Assembly (NCBI GenBank): GCA_028707275.1
Contig: JAQTUP010000005.1
Coordinates: 124,001-188,000 of the forward strand
Direction: 5' to 3'
Length of the DNA: 64,000 nt
From: Gallionella sp.
Lineage (GTDB): Bacteria; Pseudomonadota; Gammaproteobacteria; Burkholderiales; Gallionellaceae
Positions 55,919 through 64,000 of the stretch are shown here, piece by piece. The first letter of the stretch is position 1; every line of letters begins with the position of its first letter. Position numbers and translations under genes: made by a program. The notes under the pieces are model-generated. The model was given only the letters and a program-made list of their open reading frames with translations, was not told the origin of the DNA and searched no databases.

Positions 55919-56995
55919 ATGAACATTCCTTTGCGACATGAAGCTCAGTTACGTGCAGATCAAATTCATGCGTTTCAGCGCGAAATGGATGCGCTGGAGC
56001 AGGAGGGCGTCGTGGCGCTCGATGCTGCAGAGCGCGAGCGGGTAGCTGAACATCACCGGGAGCTGCTGGCTCAGTATGAGCGCCATTTTGATATCGACCG
56101 GAATGAACGCGCCAGCCAATTATCTCTGGGGATGCGGATCGCCTCTTTGTTCGGCGCGCTGGCATTGTCCGCAAGTGTTTTTTTCCTGTTCTATCAGTTC
56201 TGGGGGCGGCTCTCCACGACCACGCAAGTCATCGTTCTGATCGTTGTTCCGTTGAGCATGCTGGGTATCACGACCTGGGTGCAACACAAGGATGCCTCGG
56301 GCTATTTTGCCAAACTGGCAGCCATGGTGGCGTTTGTCTGCTTTGTGCTCAATGTCACGATGCTGGGGCAAATATTCAATATCACGCCATCCGACAAGGC
56401 CTTGCTGCCATGGGCTGCGCTGGCATTTTTGCTCGCTTACGCCTGTGACCTGAAGTTGTTGCTGGTCACGGGCATTTTATGTCTGGTAGCTTTCGTGGCT
56501 GCCCGCACCGGAACCTGGGGCGGTATGTACTGGCTGAGTTTCGGCGAGCGCCCGGAGAATTTCTTTCCGGCGGCCGCGTTATTGCTGGTGCTGCCCGGGT
56601 TTGTTTCTCATAAAAATCATGCGGGATTTTTATCCCTGTACCGCATTTTCGGCTTGCTGACGATATTCCTGCCGGTGCTGGTAATGGGCAACTGGGGGGA
56701 TTCGAGTTATCTTGCCTGGGATACTGATTCGATCGAGGCGCTTTATCAGGTGGCAGGTTTTGCAGGATCTGCTCTGGCGGTCTGGTTCGGCGTGCGCCGA
56801 CGATGGATGGACGTCGTGAATACCGGAGTGACCTTTTTTATCATCTTTTTCTATACCAAGCTCTTTGACTGGTGGTGGGAGAGTATGCCCAAATACCTTT
56901 TTTTCCTGGTGCTCGGGCTTGTCGCCGTGCTGTTTTTGCTCGTGTTGAAACGACTGCGCGCAACGAGTTATAGCTTGTTCGGGGGGCAGTCATGA
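55919..56995 (+). CDS. DUF2157 multi-spanning membrane protein
   Basis: 358 residues. The N-terminal soluble helical region (to about residue 70, HAFQREMDALEQEGVVAL) precedes about ten membrane helices (for example ASLFGALALSASVFFLFYQF and VIVLIVVPLSMLGITTWV). This matches the DUF2157 family. ATG 55919 has GGGGGAG just upstream. It overlaps the next gene by 4 bp, so the two proteins probably act as a pair. It is inserted between panB and panC, and no link to pantothenate is known. The function is unknown. Confidence 0.82.
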   Translation: MNIPLRHEAQLRADQIHAFQREMDALEQEGVVALDAAERERVAEHHRELLAQYERHFDIDRNERASQLSLGMRIASLFGALALSASVFFLFYQFWGRLSTTTQVIVLIVVPLSMLGITTWVQHKDASGYFAKLAAMVAFVCFVLNVTMLGQIFNITPSDKALLPWAALAFLLAYACDLKLLLVTGILCLVAFVAARTGTWGGMYWLSFGERPENFFPAAALLLVLPGFVSHKNHAGFLSLYRIFGLLTIFLPVLVMGNWGDSSYLAWDTDSIEALYQVAGFAGSALAVWFGVRRRWMDVVNTGVTFFIIFFYTKLFDWWWESMPKYLFFLVLGLVAVLFLLVLKRLRATSYSLFGGQS

Positions 56996-57795
56996 TGAAG
57001 TGGACCCGGCTGCTCGCGGCAGGCTGCGCGCTTATTTTTCTGACGAATATGGTCATTCTGGCAGGAGCCGCCTATAACCGCAGCGGGGAGCCTGAAAGCC
57101 GGTTGCGCCTGTCACAGCGCGAGTTGCGGCCTGATCGTCCGGTGCAGGACAAGGATAACAGTGGCATCGAACTGGAGCTGGACTGGCGTATCGCACCGGC
57201 ACTGCCGGACAAGGAGGAGCGATATTCAACGGGCAGGTGGGAGACGCCCGCATGGCTGGACCGGGAAAAAATGGCGAAGCTGGGCTTCGATGTGGTTAAG
57301 CTCGCCCGCGAGTCTGAGAGCGGGCGGCATGACGACAGCTCAAAAGAGGTGCTGCTGGTATTGGAATTAAACGGACCGCCTTATCAGCAGGCGTTGCAGC
57401 GTGCCAAAGAATATGCAGGGCAGGCGCGGGTTTTGCTGGCGGGCAATCCGGATAGCGCCGAGTTTAAGGCGAGGGCAAAGGATGCCGAAGAGAATTTGAA
57501 AAACGAGCTGACAACGAGCAGCCGGTTGTTCGTGGTCGATGCGGGAGTCGATTTGCAGACGTTACGCGCGGCTTATTCTGATAACACCCGTTATGCCATT
57601 GTTCGCGGGCTCATTCGTCCGAGCGATTTTGGACGGGGCTCCCGGGTGAGCGGGTGTGTTACCCAGTTGAGTGCGGCACATGTCAATGTGCCGCTCATTT
57701 ACCGGCCGGTATTTGATGCGCTGCGGCCATTTGAAGTCACGCTCGCTTTTGGCCGTCGTCTTGAGCCGTGGATAGTCAATGCCACAGGACAATAA
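56992..57795 (+). CDS. DUF4824 protein, partner of the DUF2157 protein
   Basis: 267 residues. A single N-terminal membrane segment (LLAAGCALIFLTNMVILAGAAYNRSGEPESRL) precedes a soluble domain with ELELDWRIAP, PPYQQALQRAKEYA, SRLFVVDAGVD and RYAIVRGLIRP. The whole pattern is that of DUF4824. The ATG overlaps the DUF2157 stop (ATGATG). The soluble part is probably on the periplasmic side. No function is known. Confidence 0.8.
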   Translation: MMKWTRLLAAGCALIFLTNMVILAGAAYNRSGEPESRLRLSQRELRPDRPVQDKDNSGIELELDWRIAPALPDKEERYSTGRWETPAWLDREKMAKLGFDVVKLARESESGRHDDSSKEVLLVLELNGPPYQQALQRAKEYAGQARVLLAGNPDSAEFKARAKDAEENLKNELTTSSRLFVVDAGVDLQTLRAAYSDNTRYAIVRGLIRPSDFGRGSRVSGCVTQLSAAHVNVPLIYRPVFDALRPFEVTLAFGRRLEPWIVNATGQ

Positions 57796-57818
57796 AACAG
57801 CCTCTCTCGTCCTTTTTT

Positions 57819-57902
57819 CGACTCAAAAGAAAGTCGCCAGCAGCCGGGCTGCCCCCGGCGAAGTTACTTTGAATACATGCTGATGTTACGGCGTAACATC
57901 AG
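57819..57902 (+). repeat. Repeat copy A: about 84-bp leader element upstream of panC
   Basis: It begins CGACTCAAAAGAAAGTCG and contains CAGCAGCCGGGCTGCCCCCG, then GAATACATG and the inverted repeat CTGATGTTAC/GTAACATCAG (57880-57889 and 57893-57902, 3-nt loop). More than 90 percent identical to copy B at 59079-59163. A -10-like GATAAT follows at 57905-57910, and panC starts 26 bp after the element. Could be a shared promoter/operator or a dispersed repeat. Confidence 0.8.
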
Positions 57903-57928
57903 TCAGATAATTTGACAGGCGGTATTTT

Positions 57929-58762
57929 ATGGAAGTTATTTCAAGTATTACTCAATTGCGCGCGCGTCTGGCGGGTGAGTGCGCCATCGCCTTTGTGCCG
58001 ACCATGGGCAATCTGCATGAAGGGCATCTTGATCTGATGCGCCGGGCACGCGAACACGGCAGCTGCGTGGTGGCCAGCATCTTTGTCAATCCCTTGCAGT
58101 TCGGGCCGAACGAGGATTTCGACCAGTATCCGCGCACGCTTGCGGCTGACTGCGCGAAGTTGCAAGGATTGGTCGATGTGGTGTTTGCGCCTTCGGTGAA
58201 TGAGATGTATCCCGCACAGCAAACCGTCTTTGTCGAACCATCGCCCATTGCTGATGAACTCTGCGGCGCGGCTCGCCCCGGCCATTTTCGCGGTATGGCG
58301 ACCGTCGTGCTGAAGTTGCTCAATATCGTGCAGCCGCAGGTGGCCTTGTTCGGCAAGAAGGATTATCAGCAGCTCTACATTATCCGCCAGATGGTGGCGC
58401 AACTGAATTTGCCGATACAGATCATCGGCGGCGAAACGGTGCGAGCGGCGGACGGGTTGGCGTTGAGTTCGCGTAACCAGTACCTGACTGAGGCGGAGCG
58501 CAGCGAGGCGGTTTTTTTGAATCGAACCTTGCAGTCGATGCGCGCGGCTATCTTAAATGGCGGGCGCGATTACGAACTAATACAGCAACAGGCTGTCGAA
58601 GCCCTCGTGTCTCACGGATGGCTGGTCGATTATGTGGAAATACGCACTCGGCAGGATTTGCGACGAGCCACGCTTGACGCGCGTAATTTGGTGATATTGG
58701 CGGCAGCTCGCCTGGGTAAAACCCGTCTGCTGGATAATGTTGAAGTTTGTGTTGAGGCGTGA
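57929..58762 (+). CDS. panC: Pantothenate synthetase
   Basis: Joins pantoate and beta-alanine, using ATP, to make pantothenate. 277 residues. Motifs are [20 protein letters not shown] (HIGH-type signature), [54 protein letters not shown] and [11 protein letters not shown]. The substrates come from PanB/PanE and PanD. The start ATG 57929 is preceded by GGCGG; a heptad is not found here, but the repeat shared with panD is. Confidence 0.96.
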   Translation: MEVISSITQLRARLAGECAIAFVPTMGNLHEGHLDLMRRAREHGSCVVASIFVNPLQFGPNEDFDQYPRTLAADCAKLQGLVDVVFAPSVNEMYPAQQTVFVEPSPIADELCGAARPGHFRGMATVVLKLLNIVQPQVALFGKKDYQQLYIIRQMVAQLNLPIQIIGGETVRAADGLALSSRNQYLTEAERSEAVFLNRTLQSMRAAILNGGRDYELIQQQAVEALVSHGWLVDYVEIRTRQDLRRATLDARNLVILAAARLGKTRLLDNVEVCVEA

Positions 58763-59078
58763 GTCATATATAACTGATGTTACGTAATGACTTCTAAAGT
58801 CAGTATTTTGGAATCATTAAAATTATGTTTTAGCGATAACCTTTGAGCTTCGCCCACAACCCCTGTGCGCCGCCGAAGATAGCCGCAAACAAGCGGTGGG
58901 GTCAGGCGAGCACTGTTTGAGCACGTGCGCGCTGTGCGGATCGTGCGAGTTGCGCAGCCCCGCCTGTTTGCGGCTATCAAGGGAACGCCGACTGACTGTC
59001 ACCTGCCTGCGGCAAGCTGGTGATAGTCAGGCGGCGCGGCAAGCCGGGGTCGCCTTTTCTTTAGCGACTTTCTTTTGG
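58763..59078. other. Highly structured non-coding stretch between panC and panD
   Basis: Three stable hairpins follow each other. First, a GATAGCCGCAAACA arm (from 58878) pairs with TGTTTGCGGCTATC (to 58978) over a loop of about 56 nt. Second, CTGACTGTCACC (58992-59003) pairs with GGTGATAGTCAG (59019-59030). Third, GACTTTCTTTT (59066-59076) pairs with AAAAGAAAGTC (59085-59095), running into repeat copy B. No coding sequence is convincing. It could be a structured RNA, a large repeat element or a relic. The first 100 bp (58763-58860) hold nothing I recognise. Confidence 0.55.
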
Positions 59079-59163
59079 CGACTCAAAAGAAAGTCACCAG
59101 CAGCCGGGCTGCCCCCGGCGAAGTTGAATTGAATACACGGCTGATGTTGCTGTGTAACATCTG
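59079..59163 (+). repeat. Repeat copy B: about 84-bp leader element upstream of panD
   Basis: Matches copy A at 57819-57902 almost base for base across CGACTCAAAAGAAAGTC and the CAGCAGCCGGGCTGCCCCCG block. Then GAATACACGG (one base longer) and the inverted repeat CTGATGTTGC/GTAACATCTG. A perfect -10-like TATAAT follows at 59167-59172; panD begins 40 bp after the element. Confidence 0.8.
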
Positions 59164-59203
59164 ATATATAATTCGCGCCCCTATTTGAAAGGTCAGGTCT
59201 CTC

Positions 59204-59584
59204 ATGCAAAGAACCATGCTGAAAGCCAAGTTGCACCGGGTACATGTCACACACTCTGAGCTGCACTATGAAGGCTCATGTGCGATAGACGACGATTTGC
59301 TCGAAGCGGCCGATATTCGTGAATACCAGCAAATCGATATTTACAATGTCACCAACGGTGAGCGTTTTACCACCTATGCGATTCGTGCGCTGCGCGGGTC
59401 GGGTATCATCTCTGTGAATGGCGCTGCGGCGCACAAGGCGGATCCTGGCGATATTCTGATTATCGCCACCTATGCTATGTACTCTGAGCAGGAGCTGAAA
59501 GATTTTCATCCGCAACTCGTTTACGTGAACGAACTCAATCGTATTGTCGCAAAACGGGGCGAAATTCCGGTGCAAGTGAACTAG
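59204..59584 (+). CDS. panD: Aspartate 1-decarboxylase
   Basis: Makes beta-alanine from aspartate for pantothenate. 126 residues, typical length. The self-processing site is YEGSCAID, where Gly-Ser cleavage creates the pyruvoyl group on the alpha chain. Catalytic surroundings: [24 protein letters not shown] and the late [19 protein letters not shown]. The frame also has the conserved Tyr (YAIRAL). It shares its upstream repeat with panC, and panB is 4 kb upstream. Confidence 0.96.
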   Translation: MQRTMLKAKLHRVHVTHSELHYEGSCAIDDDLLEAADIREYQQIDIYNVTNGERFTTYAIRALRGSGIISVNGAAAHKADPGDILIIATYAMYSEQELKDFHPQLVYVNELNRIVAKRGEIPVQVN

Positions 59585-59683
59585 TTTGTGCTTTTCGTGC
59601 CATTTTGTTGGTTTGTTACATTGACCGTAAGCCCATTCGCAGGTAGCATTACGAAACTTTAAAAGCTCACTGGATTGATTACG

Positions 59684-60436
59684 ATGCGTCGCAAACTGGT
59701 AGTCGGAAATTGGAAGATGTATGGACGTCTGGCGCGTAATCAGGCGTTGCTTCAAGGGGTGCTTGACGGCGTTCGTGAATTGAATCGTGCCGATTATGCA
59801 GTCTGTGTGCCTTATCCTTATCTGGCTCAGGCGCAATCCATGTTGCAAGGCAGTAATGTATCCTGGGGTGCTCAGAATCTGAGTCCGCAGGAAGAAGGTG
59901 CCTTTACCGGTGCAGTTGCACCCGGCATGCTGGTCGACTTTGCATGCAGTTATGTGATTATTGGTCATTCCGAGCGTCGCGGCTTGTTTCATGAAAGCAA
60001 CGAAATTGCGGCGGCGAAATTTGAGGTTGCTCAGAAAGCCGGTCTTAAGCCTATTTTCTGTGTGGGTGAAACCCTGGCCGAGCGTGAGTCAGGGGTGACT
60101 GAACAGGTGGTGGCTACTCAGCTCGATGCTGTGCTGGTGCGCTTCGGTGCAAAGGCGCTGGCTCAGGCGGTGGTGGCTTATGAGCCTGTCTGGGCGATTG
60201 GCACCGGAAAAACAGCGAGTCCGGATCAGGCGCAGGCGGTTCATGCGTTTATCAGGGGGCGCGTTGCGCAACATGATGCGGACGTGGCGGAAAAACTGTG
60301 TATACTTTACGGCGGCAGCGTAAAGGCGGGTAACGCGGCCGAACTGTTTGGCATGCCTGACATCGACGGCGGCCTGATAGGTGGTGCGTCTTTGGTGGTT
60401 GAGGATTTTGTGGCTATTTGCCGTGCGGCGCAGTAA
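59684..60436 (+). CDS. tpiA: Triosephosphate isomerase
   Basis: Interconverts DHAP and glyceraldehyde 3-phosphate. 250 residues from ATG 59684 (MRRKLVVGNWKMYG); a TTG at 59675 adds three residues and is less likely. Active-site residues: the N-terminal KxM region GNWKM (Lys), the electrophilic His in IIGHSERRGLFHES, catalytic Glu in VAYEPVWAIGTGKTA and phosphate loop LYGGSVKAGNAAELF. secG follows 23 bp later, a very common proteobacterial arrangement. Confidence 0.96.
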   Translation: MRRKLVVGNWKMYGRLARNQALLQGVLDGVRELNRADYAVCVPYPYLAQAQSMLQGSNVSWGAQNLSPQEEGAFTGAVAPGMLVDFACSYVIIGHSERRGLFHESNEIAAAKFEVAQKAGLKPIFCVGETLAERESGVTEQVVATQLDAVLVRFGAKALAQAVVAYEPVWAIGTGKTASPDQAQAVHAFIRGRVAQHDADVAEKLCILYGGSVKAGNAAELFGMPDIDGGLIGGASLVVEDFVAICRAAQ

Positions 60437-60459
60437 TTTATAGAAGTCTGGAGTGGTGA

Positions 60460-60786
60460 GTGGAAACAATCGTTTGGGTATTTCATCTTGTAACAGCGGT
60501 CGCTTTGTGTGGTCTGGTGTTAGTGCAGCATGGTAAGGGTGCCGATATGGGTGCTGCGTTCGGTACAGGTTCGGCGGGCAGTCTGTTCGGCTCCGGAGGT
60601 TCTGCGAATTTTTTGAGTCGCAGTACGGCTGTAGCGGCAGCTGTTTTTTTTGTCACCAGTTTAACGCTGACTTATCTTTATTCTCATCCGGCTCAGCAAG
60701 AGGGTGTGATGGACAGGGTTAATGCAAACAAGCCGGTAGTAACGGCGCCTGTGGATAATTCGAAATCCAAAGAGATTCCAAAGTAA
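60460..60786 (+). CDS. secG: Preprotein translocase subunit
   Basis: Small subunit of the SecYEG channel. 108 residues from GTG 60460. Two membrane segments ([20 protein letters not shown] and [19 protein letters not shown]) flank [30 protein letters not shown], the conserved glycine-rich loop. A C-terminal tail follows. It ends 24 bp before tRNA-Leu, and secG followed by tRNA-Leu and nuo is classical. Confidence 0.95.
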   Translation: METIVWVFHLVTAVALCGLVLVQHGKGADMGAAFGTGSAGSLFGSGGSANFLSRSTAVAAAVFFVTSLTLTYLYSHPAQQEGVMDRVNANKPVVTAPVDNSKSKEIPK

Positions 60787-60810
60787 TAAAGGTTTTTGAG
60801 AAGTTCTAAT

Positions 60811-60897
<87 letters not shown>

Positions 60898-61086
60898 GTT
60901 TAAAAGTGTTTGCTGCTTTGAAATGTGTTCAGTTTCGGGGTGGTTCAAGCATGGTTGTAAAAAATAATAATAAAAAATTCAAGTTGATGCCTGCCGTCCT
61001 GGCAGCCTGAGATCGATTACAAAAGCGATCCTGATTCAACTAAAAGCTAGTTGGCTCAAGGATTGCATACAGAGGGGGGAAGCTCA

Positions 61087-61443
61087 ATGTTGGAAAACTA
61101 TTTTCCGGTACTGTTGTTCATCTGTGTTGGGTTGGCTTTTGGTGTGGTTCCTATCGTGCTGGGCAGGTTGGCGGCTCCGCATCGTCCTGATAGTAAAAAA
61201 CTGTCTCCCTATGAGTGTGGCTTTGAGGCCTTTGAAGATGCGCGCATGAAGTTCGATGTGCGCTACTACCTCGTTGCGATTCTGTTCATCCTGTTTGATC
61301 TCGAAATTGCGTTTCTCTTTCCATGGGCGATTGTGCTCAAGGAGATCGGTATGTTTGGCTACGTTTCCATGATGATTTTCCTGGCGATCCTCGTGGTTGG
61401 TTTTGTCTATGAATGGATGAAAGGGGCTCTGGAATGGGAATAG
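61087..61443 (+). CDS. nuoA: NADH-quinone oxidoreductase subunit A
   Basis: Membrane subunit of complex I. 118 residues from ATG 61087 (GAGGGGGGAA upstream). Three membrane helices with the conserved [43 protein letters not shown] core. It overlaps nuoB by 10 bp. It opens the nuo operon, which continues beyond the window. Confidence 0.95.
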   Translation: MLENYFPVLLFICVGLAFGVVPIVLGRLAAPHRPDSKKLSPYECGFEAFEDARMKFDVRYYLVAILFILFDLEIAFLFPWAIVLKEIGMFGYVSMMIFLAILVVGFVYEWMKGALEWE

Positions 61444-61910
61444 AAGGCATTCTGGAAAAAGGCGTTGTCACGACGACGCTCGACACCATTATCAATTACA
61501 CGCGCACAGGTTCGCTCTGGCCTATGACGTTTGGTCTGGCCTGTTGTGCGGTCGAAATGATGCAGGCCGGCGCGTCTCGTTATGATCTGGATCGTTTCGG
61601 TATCGTGTTTCGTCCAAGCCCCAGGCAGTCCGACGTGATGATCGTCGCGGGCACGCTGTGCAACAAGATGGCGCCGGCCTTGCGCAAGGTGTATGACCAG
61701 ATGTCCGAGCCGCGCTGGGTGATCTCCATGGGTTCTTGTGCAAATGGCGGCGGTTATTACCATTACTCCTACTCGGTGGTGCGCGGATGCGATCGTATCG
61801 TTCCTGTGGATATATACGTGCCGGGCTGTCCGCCGACCGCCGAGGCGCTGCTCTATGGTCTGATTCAGTTGCAGAACAAGATCAAGCGTACCAATACAAT
61901 CGCGCGCTAA
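61434..61910 (+). CDS. nuoB: NADH-quinone oxidoreductase subunit B
   Basis: Carries iron-sulfur cluster N2, which passes electrons to quinone. 158 residues from ATG 61434; an earlier start at 61413 lies inside nuoA. Cluster ligands: [10 protein letters not shown] (adjacent cysteines), [14 protein letters not shown] and [15 protein letters not shown]. The N-terminus [22 protein letters not shown] is typical of the proteobacterial protein. It starts inside nuoA and is followed by nuoC after 9 bp. Confidence 0.96.
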   Translation: MGIEGILEKGVVTTTLDTIINYTRTGSLWPMTFGLACCAVEMMQAGASRYDLDRFGIVFRPSPRQSDVMIVAGTLCNKMAPALRKVYDQMSEPRWVISMGSCANGGGYYHYSYSVVRGCDRIVPVDIYVPGCPPTAEALLYGLIQLQNKIKRTNTIAR

Positions 61911-61919
61911 GGGTGACTT

Positions 61920-62510
61920 ATGACTAAAAAATCATTGCGTGAAGTGTTGGCGGAGCTGTTGGCCGATCAGCTGGTAAGTGTGCAAGAGCGATTGGGTGAG
62001 ACAACCATCGTGGTCAAAGCCGAAGATATGCTCTCAGCGTTGACGCTGCTTCGGGATGCTGAGGGTTTGCTGTTCTCCCAGATGACGGACCTTTGTGGAA
62101 TGGATTATTCCGAATACGGTGAGGGTGACTGGCAGGGGCGTCGCTTCGCGGTGGTCTACCAGTTGCTCTCTCTTGTGAATAATCAACGTTTGCGCGTGCG
62201 TGTGTTTGCCGAGGAAGATGATTTTCCGGTGTTGGCCTCCGTCACCCAGATCTGGCCGGGCGCTAACTGGTTCGAGCGTGAAGCGTTTGATTTGTTCGGC
62301 ATCATCTTTACAGGTCACCCGGATTTGCGCCGTATCCTGACGGATTACGGTTTTGTCGGCAATCCGTTCAGAAAAGACTTCCCGCTCTCTGGTCATGTCG
62401 AGATGCGCTACGATCCCGATCAGCAGCGTGTGGTCTATCAGCCCGTTACGGTTGAGCCCCGTGTCGTGACGCCGCGTATCATGCGCGAAGAAACCTACGG
62501 TTGTAATTAA
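61920..62510 (+). CDS. nuoC: NADH-quinone oxidoreductase subunit C
   Basis: Peripheral-arm subunit (30-kDa homologue). 196 residues. The signature ERE(A/T)FDLFGI is in [29 protein letters not shown], and [16 protein letters not shown] follows. Separate from NuoD here, unlike the fused NuoCD of enterobacteria. ATG 61920 lies 9 bp after nuoB. Confidence 0.95.
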   Translation: MTKKSLREVLAELLADQLVSVQERLGETTIVVKAEDMLSALTLLRDAEGLLFSQMTDLCGMDYSEYGEGDWQGRRFAVVYQLLSLVNNQRLRVRVFAEEDDFPVLASVTQIWPGANWFEREAFDLFGIIFTGHPDLRRILTDYGFVGNPFRKDFPLSGHVEMRYDPDQQRVVYQPVTVEPRVVTPRIMREETYGCN

Positions 62511-62520
62511 GGACGCACTC

Positions 62521-63774
62521 ATGCCTGAAATTAAAAATTACACGATGAACTTTGGTCCCCAGCATCCGGCGGCGCACGGTGTGCTGCGTCTGGTGCTGGA
62601 GTTGGATGGTGAAGTCATCGTACGCGCTGACCCGCATATCGGTCTGTTGCATCGCGCGACTGAAAAGCTGGCCGAACATAAGACCTACTTGCAGTCTGTT
62701 CCCTATATGGACAGGCTCGATTATGTGTCCATGATGTGCAACGAACATGCTTATGTGCAGGCCATCGAAAAGATGACCGGTATCGAGGTGCCTCTGCGCG
62801 CCCAGTATATTCGCGTCATGTTCGACGAAATCACCCGCATTCTCAATCACCTGATGTGGCTGGGGGCGCACGGTCTGGATATCGGCGCGATGACGGTGTT
62901 CCTGTATTGCTTCCGCGAACGTGAAGACCTGATGGATGCTTACGAGGCGGTATCCGGTGCGCGTATGCACGCCGCGTATTATCGTCCGGGTGGCGTGTAT
63001 CGCGATCTGCCCGACAGCATGCCGCAATACGAAGCTTCCAAGATTCACAATGCTGCGGCTGTGAAAAAGATGAACGAAAATCGTCAGGGCTCCCTGCTCG
63101 ATTTTCTGGAAGATTTCACGCGCCGTTTCCCGACTTATGTGGATGAGTACGAGACGCTGCTGACGGATAACCGCATCTGGAAACAACGCACTGTCGGTAT
63201 TGGTGTGGTCAGTCCTGAACGCGCAGTGGCGCTCGGTATGACAGGACCGATGTTAAGAGGCTCTGGTGTCGAGTGGGATTTGCGCAAGAAACAGCCTTAT
63301 GCTGCGTACGACAAGGTCGACTTCGATGTGCCGGTAGGTCGGAACGGGGATTCCTACGACCGTTATCTGGTGCGTGTCGAAGAGATGCGTCAGTCCAACC
63401 GTATTATCAAGCAGTGCGTAGACTGGTTACGCGTCAATCCCGGGCCTGTGATGGCAAGTAATCACAAGTATTCGCCGCCTGGTCGCGAATCCATGAAGCA
63501 GAATATGGAAGAGCTGATCCATCACTTCAAACTGTTTACAGAAGGTATGCATGTGCCGGCGGGTGAAGCCTATGCCGCAGTCGAGCATCCCAAGGGTGAA
63601 TTTGGTATTTATCTGGTCTCCGATGGCGCAAACAAGCCTTACCGTCTGAAGATACGGGCGCCGGGTTTTGCGCATCTGGCCGCATTGGATGAAATGGCTC
63701 GTGGCCACATGATTGCGGACGTGGTGACGATCATCGGTACGCAGGACATTGTTTTTGGAGAGATAGACCGATAA
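62521..63774 (+). CDS. nuoD: NADH-quinone oxidoreductase subunit D
   Basis: 49-kDa homologue at the quinone-binding site. 417 residues. Signatures are [21 protein letters not shown] (N-terminus), the HRGTE-like region [18 protein letters not shown], and the C-terminal [13 protein letters not shown]. It ends with the stop codon sharing a base with the nuoE start. Confidence 0.96.
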   Translation: MPEIKNYTMNFGPQHPAAHGVLRLVLELDGEVIVRADPHIGLLHRATEKLAEHKTYLQSVPYMDRLDYVSMMCNEHAYVQAIEKMTGIEVPLRAQYIRVMFDEITRILNHLMWLGAHGLDIGAMTVFLYCFREREDLMDAYEAVSGARMHAAYYRPGGVYRDLPDSMPQYEASKIHNAAAVKKMNENRQGSLLDFLEDFTRRFPTYVDEYETLLTDNRIWKQRTVGIGVVSPERAVALGMTGPMLRGSGVEWDLRKKQPYAAYDKVDFDVPVGRNGDSYDRYLVRVEEMRQSNRIIKQCVDWLRVNPGPVMASNHKYSPPGRESMKQNMEELIHHFKLFTEGMHVPAGEAYAAVEHPKGEFGIYLVSDGANKPYRLKIRAPGFAHLAALDEMARGHMIADVVTIIGTQDIVFGEIDR

Positions 63775-64000
63775 TGTTATCCGCACATATACAAGATCAA
63801 ATTAATCGCGAGCTGAAAAAATATCCGGCAGACCAAAGACAGTCAGCCGTGATGTCAGCCTTGCGCTTCGTCCAGGACGAAAAAGGCTGGATTGCAACTG
63901 AGGACATGAGCGACATCGCCGTCTTTCTCGGTATGCCGCAGATGGCTGTGTACGAGGTGGCGAGCTTCTATCACATGTACAACCTCAAGCCGATGGGGAA
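63774..64000 (+). CDS. nuoE: NADH-quinone oxidoreductase subunit E, cut by the window end
   Basis: Seventy-five residues are visible ([18 protein letters not shown]..., then MPQMAVYEVASFYHMYNLKPMG), the N-terminal helical part of the 24-kDa subunit that carries a 2Fe-2S cluster. The cysteine ligands lie beyond the window. The ATG overlaps the nuoD stop by one base (TAATG). nuoF is expected next. Confidence 0.92.
   Translation, partial: MLSAHIQDQINRELKKYPADQRQSAVMSALRFVQDEKGWIATEDMSDIAVFLGMPQMAVYEVASFYHMYNLKPMG

Overview
This is a 64-kb stretch of a bacterial chromosome with dense coding, short intergenic gaps and mostly GC-rich codon use. The gene content points to a betaproteobacterium, most likely in the Nitrosomonadales/Gallionellaceae sphere: ilvH-ilvC-psd-pssA-leuA in a row, pilS-pilR-ampD, class Ia nrdAB, tpiA-secG-tRNA-Leu-nuoABCDE, and the long DUF3683-type FAD/Fe-S oxidoreductase. 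The placement is inferred from gene order and protein character; no database search was run.

Layout. 1-4.7 kb: branched-chain amino acid and phospholipid synthesis (ilvH partial, ilvC, psd, pssA, leuA). 4.8-12 kb: a duplicated pentapeptide-repeat protein, an MFS transporter, ispB, then pilS-pilR-ampD. 12-18.5 kb: nrdAB behind a NrdR-type operator, a patatin-like lipoprotein and pabB. 18.8-34.3 kb is the accessory part. It holds a protein with seven zinc-ribbon repeats and a central nuclease-like domain, a toxin-antitoxin pair whose toxin carries an in-frame stop, vapBC, a phd-like remnant, and a type I restriction-modification locus (hsdM-hsdS-hsdR plus a YgjP-type metallopeptidase) with a MITE-like element inside it. 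A DUF4160/DUF2442 pair follows, and msbA and a bacteriohemerythrin gene are interspersed. 34.4-46.8 kb: peroxiredoxin, a membrane protein, a sodium/solute symporter, phoBR behind a three-repeat Pho box, an unrecognised 538-aa protein, the 1284-aa FAD/Fe-S oxidoreductase, thpR, pldA and a truncated globin. 47-53 kb: a lipase-like protein, a lipoprotein, a SWIM-SNF2 helicase and a PsiF protein. 53-60 kb: pcnB-folK-panB, a DUF2157/DUF4824 membrane pair, panC, panD. 59.7-64 kb: tpiA, secG, tRNA-Leu(GAG) and the start of the complex I operon (nuoA to partial nuoE).

The most unusual features are at DNA level. At least nine places carry DNA organised in a strict 7-bp register (tandem or degenerate heptads). 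Most lie between genes and two lie inside one coding sequence. Three abut the start codons of psd, pabB and panB, where no Shine-Dalgarno sequence is seen. One heptad, GAATCCT, forms long arrays at two loci 29 kb apart in opposite orientation. A second, unrelated repeat of about 84 bp ends just upstream of both panC and panD, and the panD copy is preceded by a run of strong hairpins. The zinc-ribbon nuclease protein is the best candidate for an undescribed protein system.
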